Assembly: GCF_001989455.1 (NCBI RefSeq)
Contig: NZ_CP018346.1
Coordinates: forward strand, 434,001-498,000
Direction: 5' to 3'
Source: Prochlorococcus sp. RS04
Lineage (GTDB): Bacteria > Cyanobacteriota > Cyanobacteriia > PCC-6307 > Cyanobiaceae
Length of the DNA: 64,000 nt
How positions within the stretch are numbered: position 1 is the stretch's first letter; each line of letters begins with the position of its first letter. Under the pieces are notes generated by a model. That model searched no databases and was not told the origin of the DNA. It saw only the letters and a program-made list of their open reading frames with translations. The translations under genes and the position numbers were made by a program. Positions 38,653-48,523 of the stretch are shown in pieces.

Positions 38653-39438
38653 ATGTCTGGTTCTGGTGAGTGCAGACTAGAGGGTCTCTGTATTAAAGCT
38701 TCTCCATTAGGCGAAAATGATAGATTAATAACTATTCTTACTGATGAGCAGGGGATTGTTCGATTAGCGGTACCTGGTGCTAGACGTCCTAAAAGTAGTC
38801 TTGCAGCAGCTACTCCATTAACATATTTAAGTCTGCAAATTTTTGGGAAAAGAAATCTTAAATCAGTACGTCAAATTAAAATATTAAAAAGCTATTCTGG
38901 TCTAGGGAAAAATATTGAATGTCTTGCAGCCGCGCAAGCAATAACTGAATTAACTTTTTTATTAGTAGGTAATAATGATAAGCAACAAAACTATTTATCA
39001 TGTGTTCTTGCACATCTAGATAGGATTCATTTGTATGAAGAATCTAAAGAAGAAGATATTAAAATGCTCTCAATGAGTATTCAATCTTTAATCCATCTAT
39101 TAGCCATTGGAGGTATAAATTTACCAATTCATCATTGCTGTAAAACTGGAGAACCTATTATTCCGCCTTTAGGAAATTGGGAATGGAGTTGTTATTATTT
39201 GCCAAGTGAAGGGTTTTCGTCAATTGAAGATCCTCAAAGTAATCTAAAAATAAATGCATCTGAAGTTGCTCTATTACAAAGACTTCTTTTTCCCGAATTA
39301 CCAATAAAATCTAATGGAGAGTTATTGGGACCTAAAAAAGTCTGGCTTAAAATATTATTTATTATTGAGACTTGGATCTCTGCTCAACTAGAGAAAGAAT
39401 TATCTTCACTAAAAATTTTGAGAGAAATATATAGTTAA
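38653..39438 (+). CDS. recO: DNA repair protein RecO
   Basis: RecFOR mediator that loads RecA at single-stranded gaps. An N-terminal OB fold (EGLCIKASPLGENDRLITIL, then GIVRLAVPGARRPKS) is followed by a helical domain and, near residue 168, HHCCKTGEP, a remnant of the zinc site with reduced Cys count. 261 aa. It is translated directly after the deoC-like gene without spacing. Confidence 0.92.
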   Translation: MSGSGECRLEGLCIKASPLGENDRLITILTDEQGIVRLAVPGARRPKSSLAAATPLTYLSLQIFGKRNLKSVRQIKILKSYSGLGKNIECLAAAQAITELTFLLVGNNDKQQNYLSCVLAHLDRIHLYEESKEEDIKMLSMSIQSLIHLLAIGGINLPIHHCCKTGEPIIPPLGNWEWSCYYLPSEGFSSIEDPQSNLKINASEVALLQRLLFPELPIKSNGELLGPKKVWLKILFIIETWISAQLEKELSSLKILREIYS

Positions 39439-39523
39439 GATTTTCATAAATCATAAAAAAATTTAAAAATTATGATCATAGCGGCTCTTACTGTTAACTT
39501 TATAAATAGCTAAATCAATTAAT

Positions 39524-40690
39524 GTGGTTCATATTGCCTGGTTGGGTAAAAAATCCCCTTTTTGCGGAAATGTAACTTATGGCAAATCAACTACTAAGGA
39601 ATTGAAGGCCAGAGGGCATAAAATTAGTTTTATTCATTTCGACAATCCCTCTAGTTCAAATTCATCAAAACCATTATTTCTTGCAAATGATCCTGATGTA
39701 AGTCTCCCATATTTAATTAAATCTCAGGTTTATACAATACCCTCACCAAGGGCAGAAAAAGAACTAAGACTATCATTGGAAAGATTAAAACCTGACATAG
39801 TACATGCAAGCCTAACTTTATCTCCATTAGACTTTAGACTTCCAGAGCTTTGTAATGAAATTAATGTTCCTCTTATAGGAACATTTCATCCACCATTTGA
39901 TGCAAAAAATAGAAATCTAACTGCGAGCACTCAACAATTAACCTATCAACTTTATGCTCCATCTTTAGCAAAGTTCGATAAAATAATTATTTTTTCTGAA
40001 CTTCAAAAAAATGTTCTTGATAAATTAGGAGTACCTACAGAAAAACAAATAGTTATTCCAAACGGCGTTGATGAAAATATTTGGAAACCTTTTTGCGAAA
40101 AAAGTAAAAAATATGATCAGGTAAAAAACAAACTTGGAAATGAAAGAATCTTTTTATATATGGGAAGGATTGCAAATGAGAAAAATATCGAGGCACTTTT
40201 ACGTTCTTGGCGCCAAACAAAAACTCAAAATTGCAAATTAGTTATTGTTGGGGATGGACCAATGAAGCCAACACTTGAAAATAGTTTTTCTAACCTTGGT
40301 AATGAGAAATTAATTTGGTGGGGTGCCGAATTAGATTTAGAAACTAGGATAGCAATAATGCAAATAGCAGAAGTTTTTTTCTTACCAAGCTTAGTAGAAG
40401 GTTTATCATTATCACTTTTAGAGGCAATGTCTGCTGGTACTGCTTGTGTAGCTACAGATGCCGGAGCTGACGGTGAAGTTTTAGATAACGGAGCAGGAAT
40501 AGTAATTTCAACTGATAATGTGGCTTCACAACTAAAAACTATAATCCCAATTCTTGTAGAACACCCTTCATTTACAAAAGATCTTGGAGAGAAAGCTAGA
40601 GAACGTATACTTCAGAGATACACAATTAGTAAAAATATAAATTCACTTGAAAAAGTTTATATGAACTTAAAAGATAATTCAAAAACCTAA
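39524..40690 (+). CDS. GT4 family glycosyltransferase, possibly glycolipid synthase
   Basis: Retaining GT-B glycosyltransferase of 388 aa from a GTG start. The N-terminus HIAWLGKKSPFCGNVTYGKS is distinctive. Donor-side motifs include GRIANEKNIEALLRSW near residue 213 and the E-x7-E region SLVEGLSLSLLEAMSAGT near 285. The beginning resembles what I recall of the cyanobacterial digalactosyldiacylglycerol synthase DgdA, while genome annotations may call it SqdX-like. I cannot decide between these, so no symbol is given. Convergent and overlapping by 4 bases with proC. Confidence 0.8.
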   Translation: MVHIAWLGKKSPFCGNVTYGKSTTKELKARGHKISFIHFDNPSSSNSSKPLFLANDPDVSLPYLIKSQVYTIPSPRAEKELRLSLERLKPDIVHASLTLSPLDFRLPELCNEINVPLIGTFHPPFDAKNRNLTASTQQLTYQLYAPSLAKFDKIIIFSELQKNVLDKLGVPTEKQIVIPNGVDENIWKPFCEKSKKYDQVKNKLGNERIFLYMGRIANEKNIEALLRSWRQTKTQNCKLVIVGDGPMKPTLENSFSNLGNEKLIWWGAELDLETRIAIMQIAEVFFLPSLVEGLSLSLLEAMSAGTACVATDAGADGEVLDNGAGIVISTDNVASQLKTIIPILVEHPSFTKDLGEKARERILQRYTISKNINSLEKVYMNLKDNSKT

Positions 40691-41520
40691 CGAAACTCCT
40701 TACTTCTATTACTAGCTGAAACTATTGATTCAATTAATGCTGACCTTACACTCTTTTTTTCTAAAACCCTTAAAGCAGAAATAGTTGTTCCACCTGGAGA
40801 GGTTACTAAATTTTTAAGCTCAGAAGTAGTAAGTTTATTTTCCTTTATTAGAAAAATAGTCCCTAATATCATTTCCATAACAAGTTCCTCTGAAATTATT
40901 TTTGGTAATCCCCCGCTTAATCCTCCATCACTTAATGCTTCTATAATTAAAGCAATAATTGCAGGACCTGATGAAGTTAAAGCTAAAAATATATCAAGGT
41001 AATCTTCAGTAAATTCATAAATTTTACTAGTATTTTCAAATAATTTTTTTGTGAATTGTTTCTGATCTTCTGTAATTTCTTCTCCCCAAGAGATCCCTGT
41101 TAAACCTTTTCCAATAGTTATTGGAATATTTGTAACCACTCTCACACATTTATGATTAGGAAACTTTTGAGCAAGTCTATTTATTGAAACTCCGGCAAGA
41201 ATAGAAACTATTAAATTGTCCTTATTTTTTATATGATGGGCCTCACTTATGTCATTTAATTGTTGGGGTTTTATCGAAAGAAGTTTATATTGACAATCCC
41301 AAATTATTTTTGACTCTTTAGAGCCTGATTTATAAACGTTTATATTATGTTTATAATTATTTTTTATTTTTTCTAAACTTTTTTCTGTATTTACAACACA
41401 AAAAACATTCTCTGGATGAATTAATTTGTTATCTAATAGAGGAGTAACTATAGCACTTGCAATATTTCCAAAACCAATTACCGCAATTTTATCTGTCACA
41501 GATTCATCATGAATAAGCAC
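40687..41520 (-). CDS. proC: Pyrroline-5-carboxylate reductase
   Basis: NAD(P)H-dependent last step of proline biosynthesis. N-terminal cofactor motif [18 protein letters not shown], mid region [20 protein letters not shown] near 128, and the dimer/active-site helix [21 protein letters not shown] near 180 with [15 protein letters not shown] near 237. 277 aa. The start overlaps the end of sepF by 14 bases, implying coupling. Confidence 0.95.
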   Translation of the reverse strand: MLIHDESVTDKIAVIGFGNIASAIVTPLLDNKLIHPENVFCVVNTEKSLEKIKNNYKHNINVYKSGSKESKIIWDCQYKLLSIKPQQLNDISEAHHIKNKDNLIVSILAGVSINRLAQKFPNHKCVRVVTNIPITIGKGLTGISWGEEITEDQKQFTKKLFENTSKIYEFTEDYLDIFLALTSSGPAIIALIIEALSDGGLSGGLPKIISEELVMEMILGTIFLIKENKLTTSELKNLVTSPGGTTISALRVLEKKSVRSALIESIVSASNRSKEFR

Positions 41521-42082
41521 TTAATTTAGAATTACCCCATGCTGGTTCAGGAGTAGTATTTTTGCTCAAACTATATTGTGGTGTGTTTTCTGTAGATACA
41601 GAAGAAGGAGAAGCTTCTTCTGGGGAAGAACTAGTTACATTTACACAACTTGGAGCAAAAAGAAAAATACTTTCACCGACTCTCTCTTGATGTCCATCAA
41701 TTGCATATGTGCCCCCAGCAATAAAATCAACCGCTCTTTGAGCTTGATCAGGATCCATCATAGTTAAATTGAGTATTACAGTTTTTCTTTCTCTTAATGC
41801 TTGTATCGCTTGAGGCATCTCATCAAAACTTCTTGGTTCCATTAAGCTTACTTCTGAGGATGAATTTGTAATTCCAGGCATACCAACTACTTTTGATGAT
41901 CTGTTATTATTCATAAAATCGAATGGATTGGAATTTGCAAGGGCATTTGCATTTTTTGGATTTTGTTTGAAATTATTAATATCATTTAATTCATCCTCTG
42001 AAGCATAATCCAACTCATCAAAATCATCATCGAGATACTCATCCCCTGCAACTACTGCCTTTAATCTAGAAATAAGTGACAC
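41507..42082 (-). CDS. sepF: Cell division protein SepF (Ycf50-like)
   Basis: FtsZ-associated division factor. An N-terminal amphipathic helix ([15 protein letters not shown]), an acidic variable linker with Asn-rich [17 protein letters not shown], and the conserved SepF domain (about 75-155) with [19 protein letters not shown] and [21 protein letters not shown] Ser/Pro-rich tail follows. 191 aa from a GTG start. Upstream lies a strong hairpin. Sequence order sepF-proC is typical of cyanobacteria. Confidence 0.95.
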   Translation of the reverse strand: MSLISRLKAVVAGDEYLDDDFDELDYASEDELNDINNFKQNPKNANALANSNPFDFMNNNRSSKVVGMPGITNSSSEVSLMEPRSFDEMPQAIQALRERKTVILNLTMMDPDQAQRAVDFIAGGTYAIDGHQERVGESIFLFAPSCVNVTSSSPEEASPSSVSTENTPQYSLSKNTTPEPAWGNSKLSAYS

Positions 42083-42104
42083 CTTTTAAATCCTCTTGAA
42101 ATTG

Positions 42105-42133
42105 ATTACTAAGGTTTAAGAACCTTAAGTAAT
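42105..42133 (-). promoter_or_regulatory. Hairpin in the sepF upstream region
   Basis: Two stacked stems, ATTACT with AGTAAT and AAGGTT with AACCTT, close a TAAG loop, with a single bulged A. On the minus strand it lies 22 bases before the sepF GTG and is not followed by a T run, so it is more likely a leader element or transcription-start-site structure than a terminator. Confidence 0.5.
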
Positions 42134-42233
42134 AGATTCATTTTTTAAATGAATAAACTACCTATACTTAAATAACGTTAGTTGAACTTAACTGCAAGTT
42201 TATAAATAAGATTTTTATAAAAAAATTAACTAA

Positions 42234-42869
42234 TTAGGATCTACCTCCAAAAATCAATGATCCTAATCTTAACCAAGTAGATCCAGCGTCAATAGCTTCC
42301 TCCCAATCACCAGACATCCCCATTGAACAATCTGGTAGTTGCAGTGAATCAGCGAGAGCACGACATTTTTTGAACAACCCTGAATTTTCTTTAGAGCTAA
42401 GTCCTTTAGGATTGATAGTCATCAAACCAGTTAATGAAATATTTTTCAACTCTTGAATTTCTCTCCAATTCATTATTAAAAATTCAGGATTAAAGCCTCC
42501 TTTAGTAGGGTCATCACTCAACTTAACCTGCAACATTATTAATGGATTTTTCTTCTCTTCACGTGAAATATTAGAAATCTTTTGCAACTTTTCAAATGAA
42601 TCTACTGAATGAATATATTTAAAATTTTGAACTATTTTTCTTATTTTATTACTTTGTATTCTTCCAATAAAGTGCCAATTTATTTGTTTATGTTCTTTTA
42701 AGGTTAATTGTTTTTCAAGCGCCTCTTGAACCTTACTTTCACCAAAATCGTTCTGACCTATATTTTGAATAGTCTTGATTTCTTGACTTTTAAATCCTTT
42801 ACTTACCGCAAGAATATTTACATTTGAAGGAATTTTATTTTTTATTTCTAAATAATTTGCAGGGTTCAC
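42234..42869 (-). CDS. PLP homeostasis protein (YggS/PipY family)
   Basis: A 211-residue PLP-binding TIM-barrel protein of the YggS family, called PipY in cyanobacteria when next to pipX. The PLP Lys is in ILAVSKGFKSQEI near residue 24, the second motif DFGESKVQEA near 42, and the C-terminal phosphate loop SMGMSGDWEEAI near 182 and WLRLGSLIFGGR. It starts 3 bases downstream of pipX, so the two are almost certainly translated from one transcript. Confidence 0.95.
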   Translation of the reverse strand: MNPANYLEIKNKIPSNVNILAVSKGFKSQEIKTIQNIGQNDFGESKVQEALEKQLTLKEHKQINWHFIGRIQSNKIRKIVQNFKYIHSVDSFEKLQKISNISREEKKNPLIMLQVKLSDDPTKGGFNPEFLIMNWREIQELKNISLTGLMTINPKGLSSKENSGLFKKCRALADSLQLPDCSMGMSGDWEEAIDAGSTWLRLGSLIFGGRS

Positions 42870-42872
42870 ATT

Positions 42873-43139
42873 TTATAAGAAAGTTTGCGTAAATAAATTC
42901 TCCCATTTAGATAGTTCTTCAGATCCTTTTCTTCTAGCTTTTTGAAGGTTTAATTCCGCCTGATTACGAGCATCTAAGTAAGGTATAACTTCAAAAAAAA
43001 CTTCTCTCTGTCTAACTTCTACCAAAAAAAACATTTTTTGAGCGTATAAAGTCGCATAAATATCTCTTCCATCATTTCCAGGAGAGACTTGGTACAACAT
43101 ACCAAATGTTGGATGGTTTAAATAACGCTCAGAACTCAA
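42873..43139 (-). CDS. pipX: PipX, NtcA co-activator and PII partner
   Basis: An 88-residue protein with a Tudor-like fold that links 2-oxoglutarate-sensing NtcA with the PII protein. Starts MSSERYLNHPTFGMLYQVSP. The Tudor-like strand set includes FFLVEVRQREVFFEVIPY, followed by two helices (RNQAELNLQKARRKGSEEL). Length and sequence match the family well. It is next to the YggS-family gene. It is the regulator expected to act with NtcA at sites such as the one at 48510. Confidence 0.95.
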   Translation of the reverse strand: MSSERYLNHPTFGMLYQVSPGNDGRDIYATLYAQKMFFLVEVRQREVFFEVIPYLDARNQAELNLQKARRKGSEELSKWENLFTQTFL

Positions 43140-43157
43140 ACCTAAATATTATGTTAT

Positions 43158-44072
43158 TTATAATGCACCATACAGTTTTCTAAGAAAAATTGCTATGCAA
43201 ATAAAACAAATCGATAATGTATTAACAATTACATTGAGTGATTTTGAAGGATAAAGAGTTCTAAATCTGTTGGTTTTAACAATAATATTTTTTTTTGAAA
43301 GTAATGATTCTGCTCCATGATCAATTCTCAGAAAAATATTTTGAAATAATCTCTCCACTAAGATTAACAAAACATTAAAAGATTTCTTTAATCCTAAATT
43401 TCGAAAATTTATTGATCTAACTGACACTGATTTAATGATATTTTGAAGTTCTTCCTGCACTAGAGGAATAAAACGTAATGCAATTAACAACTGAAACAGC
43501 CACTTACTAGTTGGCAATCCAATCTTTCTTAATGGATACATAAACCAACTTAATCCCCATACAATGTCTTCCTGCAATGTGGTTAAAAGCATCAAATTCA
43601 CACTATGAATAACGGTAAATATCAAAGTGGAGGTTTTTATTCCTAGTTCAAAGGCTTTTCTTGATAAGTTATAGGGACCAAAATTAATAAACCATATCTT
43701 CTGCAAAGGAATTTGCAAAATATTCCATTTTTTTTGGCTTTCCAGTACTACTTGCAACTCATTGGGATTTCTCAAGTAGCCATCAAGAGATTGAATATCA
43801 GAAGAGGCAAGAATTGATATACATCCAATTAAAAGTGACAAGCATGAGAGAAAAAATAGTGATCGCCACCATACTCTAGATGGCAATAAACTTAAAAAAG
43901 TAATTAAAAGTAAAAAACCAACTAAACTCAATCTCCATATTGGACCTGCCCAGATTGGAGTAATTAAAAATATCATTACGATAATTATTTTTAATCTACT
44001 ATCTATAATTCTTAGCCAACTTCTATTACCATGAACGTATTGACCAACAGAAAATTTGGTTAGCAAATTCAT
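43158..44072 (-). CDS. Energy-coupling factor transmembrane protein (EcfT/CbiQ)
   Basis: Membrane subunit of an ECF-type ABC importer, 304 aa with 5-6 hydrophobic segments. Motif QNIIKSVSVRSINFRN (an ARG-like coupling motif) near residue 210. N-terminal SWLRIIDSRLKIIIVMIFL is typical. Matching ATPases and an S component are absent here, so the vitamin substrate is unknown. It overlaps the der stop by one base and is followed by pipX after 18 bases. Confidence 0.9.
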   Translation of the reverse strand: MNLLTKFSVGQYVHGNRSWLRIIDSRLKIIIVMIFLITPIWAGPIWRLSLVGFLLLITFLSLLPSRVWWRSLFFLSCLSLLIGCISILASSDIQSLDGYLRNPNELQVVLESQKKWNILQIPLQKIWFINFGPYNLSRKAFELGIKTSTLIFTVIHSVNLMLLTTLQEDIVWGLSWFMYPLRKIGLPTSKWLFQLLIALRFIPLVQEELQNIIKSVSVRSINFRNLGLKKSFNVLLILVERLFQNIFLRIDHGAESLLSKKNIIVKTNRFRTLYPSKSLNVIVNTLSICFICIAIFLRKLYGAL

Positions 44073-45445
44073 TAATCTTTTTGAATTAACTCAATATTTT
44101 CTCTTTCGACTTCTTTATTTAAAACTCTTTGCTGTTTCCCTCTCCAAAGTAAAATAAGGGGTGTCCCTTCAAAGCCTAAATTTACTCTAATTTGTTTTTC
44201 AATATATCTTCTATAAGTTATTCCAAATAATTTAGGGTCATTTACAAAAAGAGTAAAAGTGGGAGGTTTGTTCTTTACTTGAGTACCGTAATAAAGCCTA
44301 CCTTGCTTTCCGCTTCTCTTCGTTGGAGGACTTTTCCAACTGATTGATTCTTTAAGTACTTCATTAACTACAGATGTTGTAACTCTTCTTCTATGTTGAT
44401 TTACAGCATTAAGAGCATGCTCAAAAATATTATCAACCCTTTGACCAGTTAGGGCAGATATAAAAATCATTTTTGACCAGTGTAAAAAATAAAGTTTAGA
44501 TCTAAGTTCTTTTTCTACTTGATAGATTGTTGAACTATTTTTTTCCACAAGATCCCATTTATTAACAACAATTATGCAAGCTCTGCCTTGTTCTTCTATG
44601 CGCCCAGCCAGCTTCTGGTCTTGATCAGTTACTCCATCAATAGCATCTATAACTAAAACACAAACATCACTTCTATCTATAGATTTAAAAGCCCTATTAA
44701 TACCAAAAAATTCAGTGCCATATTTAACATTTTTCTTTCTTCTAATCCCTGCAGTATCAATAATTTTCCAATGATTATCACCTTTTTTAATGAGCGTATC
44801 TATTGAATCAGTTGTCGTACCACTAATATCACTAACTATTGCTCTTTTTTCTCCACAGATTGAATTTAACAAACTAGATTTACCAACATTAGGCCTACCA
44901 ATAATAGACATCATTATCTTTTCTTCATCATCCTGGATATTATTTTCAGGAAGTTCGCCAATAACGAGATCTAATAGATCTCCAGTACCTGAACCATGAA
45001 TAGCTGATACAGGATTAGGTTCGCCCAATCCTAATTTCCAGAACTCTGAGGCTAGGGATATTCCTAGAGTAGTCGATTCACATTTATTAACAGCAACAAT
45101 TGTTTTACAGTTTGAGTTTCTTAACCATTTTGCTATTGATAAATCACCATCAGTAACGCCTTGATTCCCATCTACCACCAGTAACGCGAGTGAAGCCTCT
45201 TCAAGAGCTAAGAAAACTTGTGTCCTTATCTCTGGGAGAAATTCACTATCATCATCAAAAACTAAACCTCCAGTATCAACTATTTGAAATTCCTTACCTC
45301 CCCATGAAGCATTTTGATAAGTTCTATCTCTTGTAACACCTGGCTTATCAAATACTATTGCATCATTACTTTGGCAAAGACGATTAACTAAGGTAGATTT
45401 CCCAACGTTAGGTCTTCCGATAATTGCTATTGTAGGAAGAATCAA
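44072..45445 (-). CDS. der: Ribosome assembly GTPase Der (EngA)
   Basis: Essential GTPase in 50S assembly with two tandem G domains and a KH-like C-terminal domain. Domain 1 has [16 protein letters not shown] at residue 8 and [10 protein letters not shown] near 57. Domain 2 has [19 protein letters not shown] near 178, [10 protein letters not shown] near 225 and [10 protein letters not shown] near 288. The KH-like part includes [10 protein letters not shown]. 457 aa. Followed directly by ecfT. Confidence 0.97.
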   Translation of the reverse strand: MILPTIAIIGRPNVGKSTLVNRLCQSNDAIVFDKPGVTRDRTYQNASWGGKEFQIVDTGGLVFDDDSEFLPEIRTQVFLALEEASLALLVVDGNQGVTDGDLSIAKWLRNSNCKTIVAVNKCESTTLGISLASEFWKLGLGEPNPVSAIHGSGTGDLLDLVIGELPENNIQDDEEKIMMSIIGRPNVGKSSLLNSICGEKRAIVSDISGTTTDSIDTLIKKGDNHWKIIDTAGIRRKKNVKYGTEFFGINRAFKSIDRSDVCVLVIDAIDGVTDQDQKLAGRIEEQGRACIIVVNKWDLVEKNSSTIYQVEKELRSKLYFLHWSKMIFISALTGQRVDNIFEHALNAVNQHRRRVTTSVVNEVLKESISWKSPPTKRSGKQGRLYYGTQVKNKPPTFTLFVNDPKLFGITYRRYIEKQIRVNLGFEGTPLILLWRGKQQRVLNKEVERENIELIQKD

Positions 45446-45518
45446 TTCTTCTCTCCAAAGAAAGTAGTATCCATTACAACTATACCTTTAATAGAATCAT
45501 TTACCTTTTTCAAAAAAC

Positions 45519-46004
45519 TTATTTAATTTCTGGATCGCCAAAATGTCCTTTAACTGGATTAACAGGGGGTGAACTAGGACTTGGCATGAATCCACTATCT
45601 TTTGAAAAACAATCATTTTCAATCGCCCAATAAATCAACCAATTTACTGCCGTCGCTCTTCTAGTTCTTCTTGGATAGAGTTCATTAATCTTATAACCTT
45701 TAAAATTGAGAAAATTTTTCAATCCCTGTTTATATTCTTTTGGAATTGATCGAGTCAAATGTATTGAGGCTGGTCGCTCTGAAATGATTTGAGGAGCTTT
45801 TTCAAATTTTTCTGACCAATAAAAAGGAGTCAATGCGCTAAATGCCCAATCATTTTTAGAGAGTTCTTTAGTATAAAAAAGTCTTTCCCAAACCAATTCA
45901 CAAACAAAAACATCACTAACTCTATCTTCGAGAACGAGAAATAATAGATCCTTGCATATTGGCCATGTAAATTTATTTTCAACTAATTTTTCTTTTTTAT
46001 ACAT
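45519..46004 (-). CDS. DUF1823 family protein
   Basis: A 161-residue cyanobacterial protein with FTWPICKDLLFLVLEDRVSD near residue 13, VCELVWERLFY and FKGYKINELYPRRTRRATAV near 118, a pattern I associate with DUF1823. No membrane segment. Function is unknown. Its start overlaps the cobI stop by one base, so they are probably cotranscribed. Confidence 0.8.
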   Translation of the reverse strand: MYKKEKLVENKFTWPICKDLLFLVLEDRVSDVFVCELVWERLFYTKELSKNDWAFSALTPFYWSEKFEKAPQIISERPASIHLTRSIPKEYKQGLKNFLNFKGYKINELYPRRTRRATAVNWLIYWAIENDCFSKDSGFMPSPSSPPVNPVKGHFGDPEIK

Positions 46005-46759
46005 TAATCGAACCTTATCAAAATCAAAGAAAAATAAGGCATAAATTCCTTATTATATTGTGATGCATATTGAATAATTTGATCAGGCATCCCAACACTC
46101 AAAGCTATTAATGTTGTATTGATAATATCCTCTTTTTTTAAAATTTCCCTAACTAAATTCCATCTTTTGCCAACTTTCATAATGGCCAATACCGTTTTAT
46201 TTGCCTTACTTTCCCTAATTAGGGTTGTTAGTTCAGATTCTGAAGAAGGGCATTCTTTGATGATTAATGTCTCGCCTTTTTTTACCAAATCAAAATCATT
46301 CAAAGCTGCTGCCGCTGAAATAGAGGAAATACCAGGTATTGTTTTGGTAATAATTTCAGCATGATTATTTTTTATTAACCTCAAGATATTAGAAGAACTT
46401 GCAAATAGCGAAGTATCTCCAAGACAAAGTAAAACAACTGATTCGCCATTTTGTATAGATTTCACAATTTTTTTTGCAGCATTAGACCATATTTCATCTG
46501 GATCAAAATCCTTCCTAGCCATTGGAAAGATGATAGGGATATTTTTTTTAAATTTGGTGTATTTCTTGACTATTTCCGCAGCAAAACTCTTTTTATTATC
46601 ATCTGATATTGGGAAAACTATAACTTTCGCTTTTTTTATTGCATCCACAGCAGCAATTGTTAAAAGCGATGGATCTCCAGGGCCTACACCAACGATGGTT
46701 AATGTTGGTAAATCAGTTTTATATGGATTAAGTAAACTTAAGAACTTTTTTATTATCAT
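46004..46759 (-). CDS. cobI: Precorrin-2 C20-methyltransferase
   Basis: Tetrapyrrole methylase acting at C20 of precorrin-2 in cobalamin synthesis. N-terminal TIVGVGPGDPSLLTIAAVDA, LLCLGDTSLFASSSNIL near residue 120, PGISSISAAAALNDFDLVK near 147. The open frame runs upstream to 46828, but the ATG at 46759 (MIIKKFLSLLNPYKTDLP) avoids overlap with miaE and gives a normal length of about 251 aa. It shares its last base with the DUF1823 gene start. Confidence 0.93.
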   Translation of the reverse strand: MIIKKFLSLLNPYKTDLPTLTIVGVGPGDPSLLTIAAVDAIKKAKVIVFPISDDNKKSFAAEIVKKYTKFKKNIPIIFPMARKDFDPDEIWSNAAKKIVKSIQNGESVVLLCLGDTSLFASSSNILRLIKNNHAEIITKTIPGISSISAAAALNDFDLVKKGETLIIKECPSSESELTTLIRESKANKTVLAIMKVGKRWNLVREILKKEDIINTTLIALSVGMPDQIIQYASQYNKEFMPYFSLILIRFD

Positions 46760-46775
46760 TTTTATTTTATTAACT

Positions 46776-47384
46776 TTAGCTATGTACCCTTGGCAATATA
46801 AAAGTTTCAGCCAGTATTGCTGACTCAATTGCAGACAATTCCTCTAACCTTTTGAAAGTTTGATCTTTAGAGAATTTAGTTTGCGCTAGTTTCCAGTAAA
46901 CTCCAAAATGCCTTGCCTCACTCTCTAGCAGAGACTCATAAAGGGATTTAAACGATTTATCTTCATAATTCAGCGCAAGCAAGCTTAATCTTTCATGACT
47001 TCTTGCTTCAATAAGTCCTGCTATTAAGAAACTATCAAGCATTCTATTGGGCTCTTCCTTTCTTATATTCTTGGACAACTCAGCTCCATATGGAGGCGGT
47101 TTTAAGGACTCAAGAGAATGTCCAAGATCCTTTAAAAAATAAAGTATTTTCTCAAAATGCTCTAATTCCTCTCTCGCTATTGGACTTAAAACTTCTGCCA
47201 GATTTGGTTCTGATGGATATCTAAACATCAATTGAATAGCTACTCCTGCTGCTTTTCTTTCACAATGAGCATGGTCAATAAGAATATCTATTGGATTAGA
47301 TAATGCGAGTTTGATCCACTCATCTGAGGTAAATGATGATAAATATTTAATATGAGAAATGGGCCTTTTAAAATCGACTAGCAT
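46776..47384 (-). CDS. miaE: tRNA hydroxylase MiaE-like di-iron protein
   Basis: Hydroxylates the isopentenyl side chain of modified A37 in tRNA. A ferritin-like four-helix protein of 202 aa with the metal ligands in HAHCERKAAGVAIQL near residue 38, REELEHFEKI near 71, IEARSHERLSLL near 126 and SEARHFGVYW near 158. Complete. aroQ ends just one base before it starts on the same strand. Confidence 0.93.
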   Translation of the reverse strand: MLVDFKRPISHIKYLSSFTSDEWIKLALSNPIDILIDHAHCERKAAGVAIQLMFRYPSEPNLAEVLSPIAREELEHFEKILYFLKDLGHSLESLKPPPYGAELSKNIRKEEPNRMLDSFLIAGLIEARSHERLSLLALNYEDKSFKSLYESLLESEARHFGVYWKLAQTKFSKDQTFKRLEELSAIESAILAETFILPRVHS

Positions 47385-47825
47385 TTAATCTTTAATACTC
47401 AAATATCCAATAATTCCTTCAAGAGCTAAGGAATAACTTGATATGCCGAATCCACTAATAATTCCTATAGCTTTATCTGTAAGAAAAGATTCTTTACGAA
47501 AATCTTCTCTACTGAAAATATTTGAAATATGTAACTCTACAAAAGGGATTTTCGATCCAATTAAAGCATCACGAATAGAAATCGAGGTATGAGTAAAAGC
47601 ACCAGCATTTATAAGAATACCTTGGATACTTTTTACAGACTCCTGAATTTTATCTACTATTTCTCCTTCGTGATTACTTTGAAAACATTCAAGATTAATA
47701 CTTTTTTCTTTAGCAACTTTAATTAAATCTTTTTCTATATCACTCAATGTTTTATTACCATATATTTCAGGTTCTCTAGTGCCCAAAAGATTAAGATTTG
47801 GTCCATTTATCAATAAAATATTCAT
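47385..47825 (-). CDS. aroQ: 3-dehydroquinate dehydratase, type II
   Basis: Shikimate pathway dehydratase, dodecameric type II. N-terminal [20 protein letters not shown], catalytic Tyr in YGNKTLSD near 25, [12 protein letters not shown] near 50, [16 protein letters not shown] near 72 and [13 protein letters not shown] near 100. An upstream in-frame ATG at 47891 adds a hydrophobic extension not expected in the family, so the second of two adjacent ATGs near 47825 is taken. 146 aa. Confidence 0.95.
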   Translation of the reverse strand: MNILLINGPNLNLLGTREPEIYGNKTLSDIEKDLIKVAKEKSINLECFQSNHEGEIVDKIQESVKSIQGILINAGAFTHTSISIRDALIGSKIPFVELHISNIFSREDFRKESFLTDKAIGIISGFGISSYSLALEGIIGYLSIKD

Positions 47826-47927
47826 CATCAATAAAGTCTTTTCTTTACAAATGCTATCTAGAAAGAAGCAAAAAAACCAAAACAATTTCACACAAAGTGT
47901 CCATTAACTGATAAGTTCAAATAGTGG

Positions 47928-48009
47928 GGGTCGGTGCCCGAGTGGTTAAAGGGGGCGGACTGTAAATCCGCTGGCTCTGCCTACGTTGGTTCAAATCCAA
48001 CCCGGCCCA
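47928..48009 (+). tRNA. tRNA-Tyr (GTA)
   Basis: An 82-base class II tRNA. The acceptor stem GGGTCGG pairs with CCGGCCC before the discriminator A. The D arm is GCCCGAGTGG, the anticodon loop CTGTAAA reads GTA, the long variable arm is visible, and the T arm GTTGGTTCAAATCCAAC is intact. CCA is not encoded. It lies 10 bases before a tRNA-Thr gene. Confidence 0.96.
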
Positions 48010-48019
48010 CTTTAAAATT

Positions 48020-48091
<72 letters not shown>

Positions 48092-48179
48092 CTTGAGCAT
48101 TTGATTAATATAATTGAGATCTCATAGATCAGCATTTTAAATAGAATTCAAATATATTTAACATAGTTTGTCTTTAGTA

Positions 48180-48371
48180 ATGGCACTATCGTCATATCGG
48201 ATGCACAAAATATATATTGCAGCAACTATGAATTATGGTCTTGGTTCTGATGATCCAGAGGAGTTGTCCTACTACAACAAAATCAGGAAAGAGATGGATG
48301 ATATGAAAAAACAACCAATTAAAAAAGGGATTTCCCTCAATTGGGATACTCCCGAAGGAAGGGATAAATGA
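48180..48371 (+). CDS. Small hypothetical protein
   Basis: A 63-residue protein, MALSSYRMHKIYIAATMNYG, then an acidic and charged C-terminal half ending GISLNWDTPEGRDK. An in-frame TTG at 48168 is possible, but the ATG at 48180 is preferred. No family recognised. Its TGA overlaps the ATG of the next small gene (ATGA), suggesting coupling. Confidence 0.55.
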   Translation: MALSSYRMHKIYIAATMNYGLGSDDPEELSYYNKIRKEMDDMKKQPIKKGISLNWDTPEGRDK

Positions 48372-48454
48372 AGCTAAATACTTTTTTATTAATTGATGGG
48401 AGTTTGATGCTTATTGGTCTACCTTTTTTGATGATTCTTAAAGGCAAAAATTGA
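48368..48454 (+). CDS. 28-residue membrane peptide, coupled to the upstream gene
   Basis: MKLNTFLLIDGSLMLIGLPF followed by LMILKGKN. It is nearly all one hydrophobic helix with basic ends. Its ATG overlaps the previous stop as ATGA, a common sign of translational coupling. Too small for similarity-based calls; the regular hydrophobic pattern and the overlap are the evidence. Confidence 0.42.
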   Translation: MKLNTFLLIDGSLMLIGLPFLMILKGKN

Positions 48455-48509
48455 TCAAAAATTCTTTACATATTACCCATATTTAAATTCAATTGTCGAT
48501 CCTTTATCC

Positions 48510-48523
48510 GTATATTGGAGTAC
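48510..48523 (+). promoter_or_regulatory. NtcA-type site (GTA-N8-TAC)
   Basis: GTATATTGGAGTAC is an exact match to the NtcA consensus GTA-N8-TAC. It lies 75 bases before the acidic small gene at 48598. A 12-base perfect palindrome CTAACTAGTTAG at 48560-48571 lies between site and gene. The best TAN3T -10 lies about 28 bases downstream of the site, longer than the usual 22, so use is uncertain. Chance occurrence in AT-rich DNA is possible. Confidence 0.4.

Noticed and set aside
39450..39480. ATCATAA/TTATGAT inverted repeat after recO as a terminator
   Set aside because: The loop is 13 bases of A/T, there is no T tract after it, and the stem is only A/T-rich; the overlapping TATGATCATA palindrome is likely chance.
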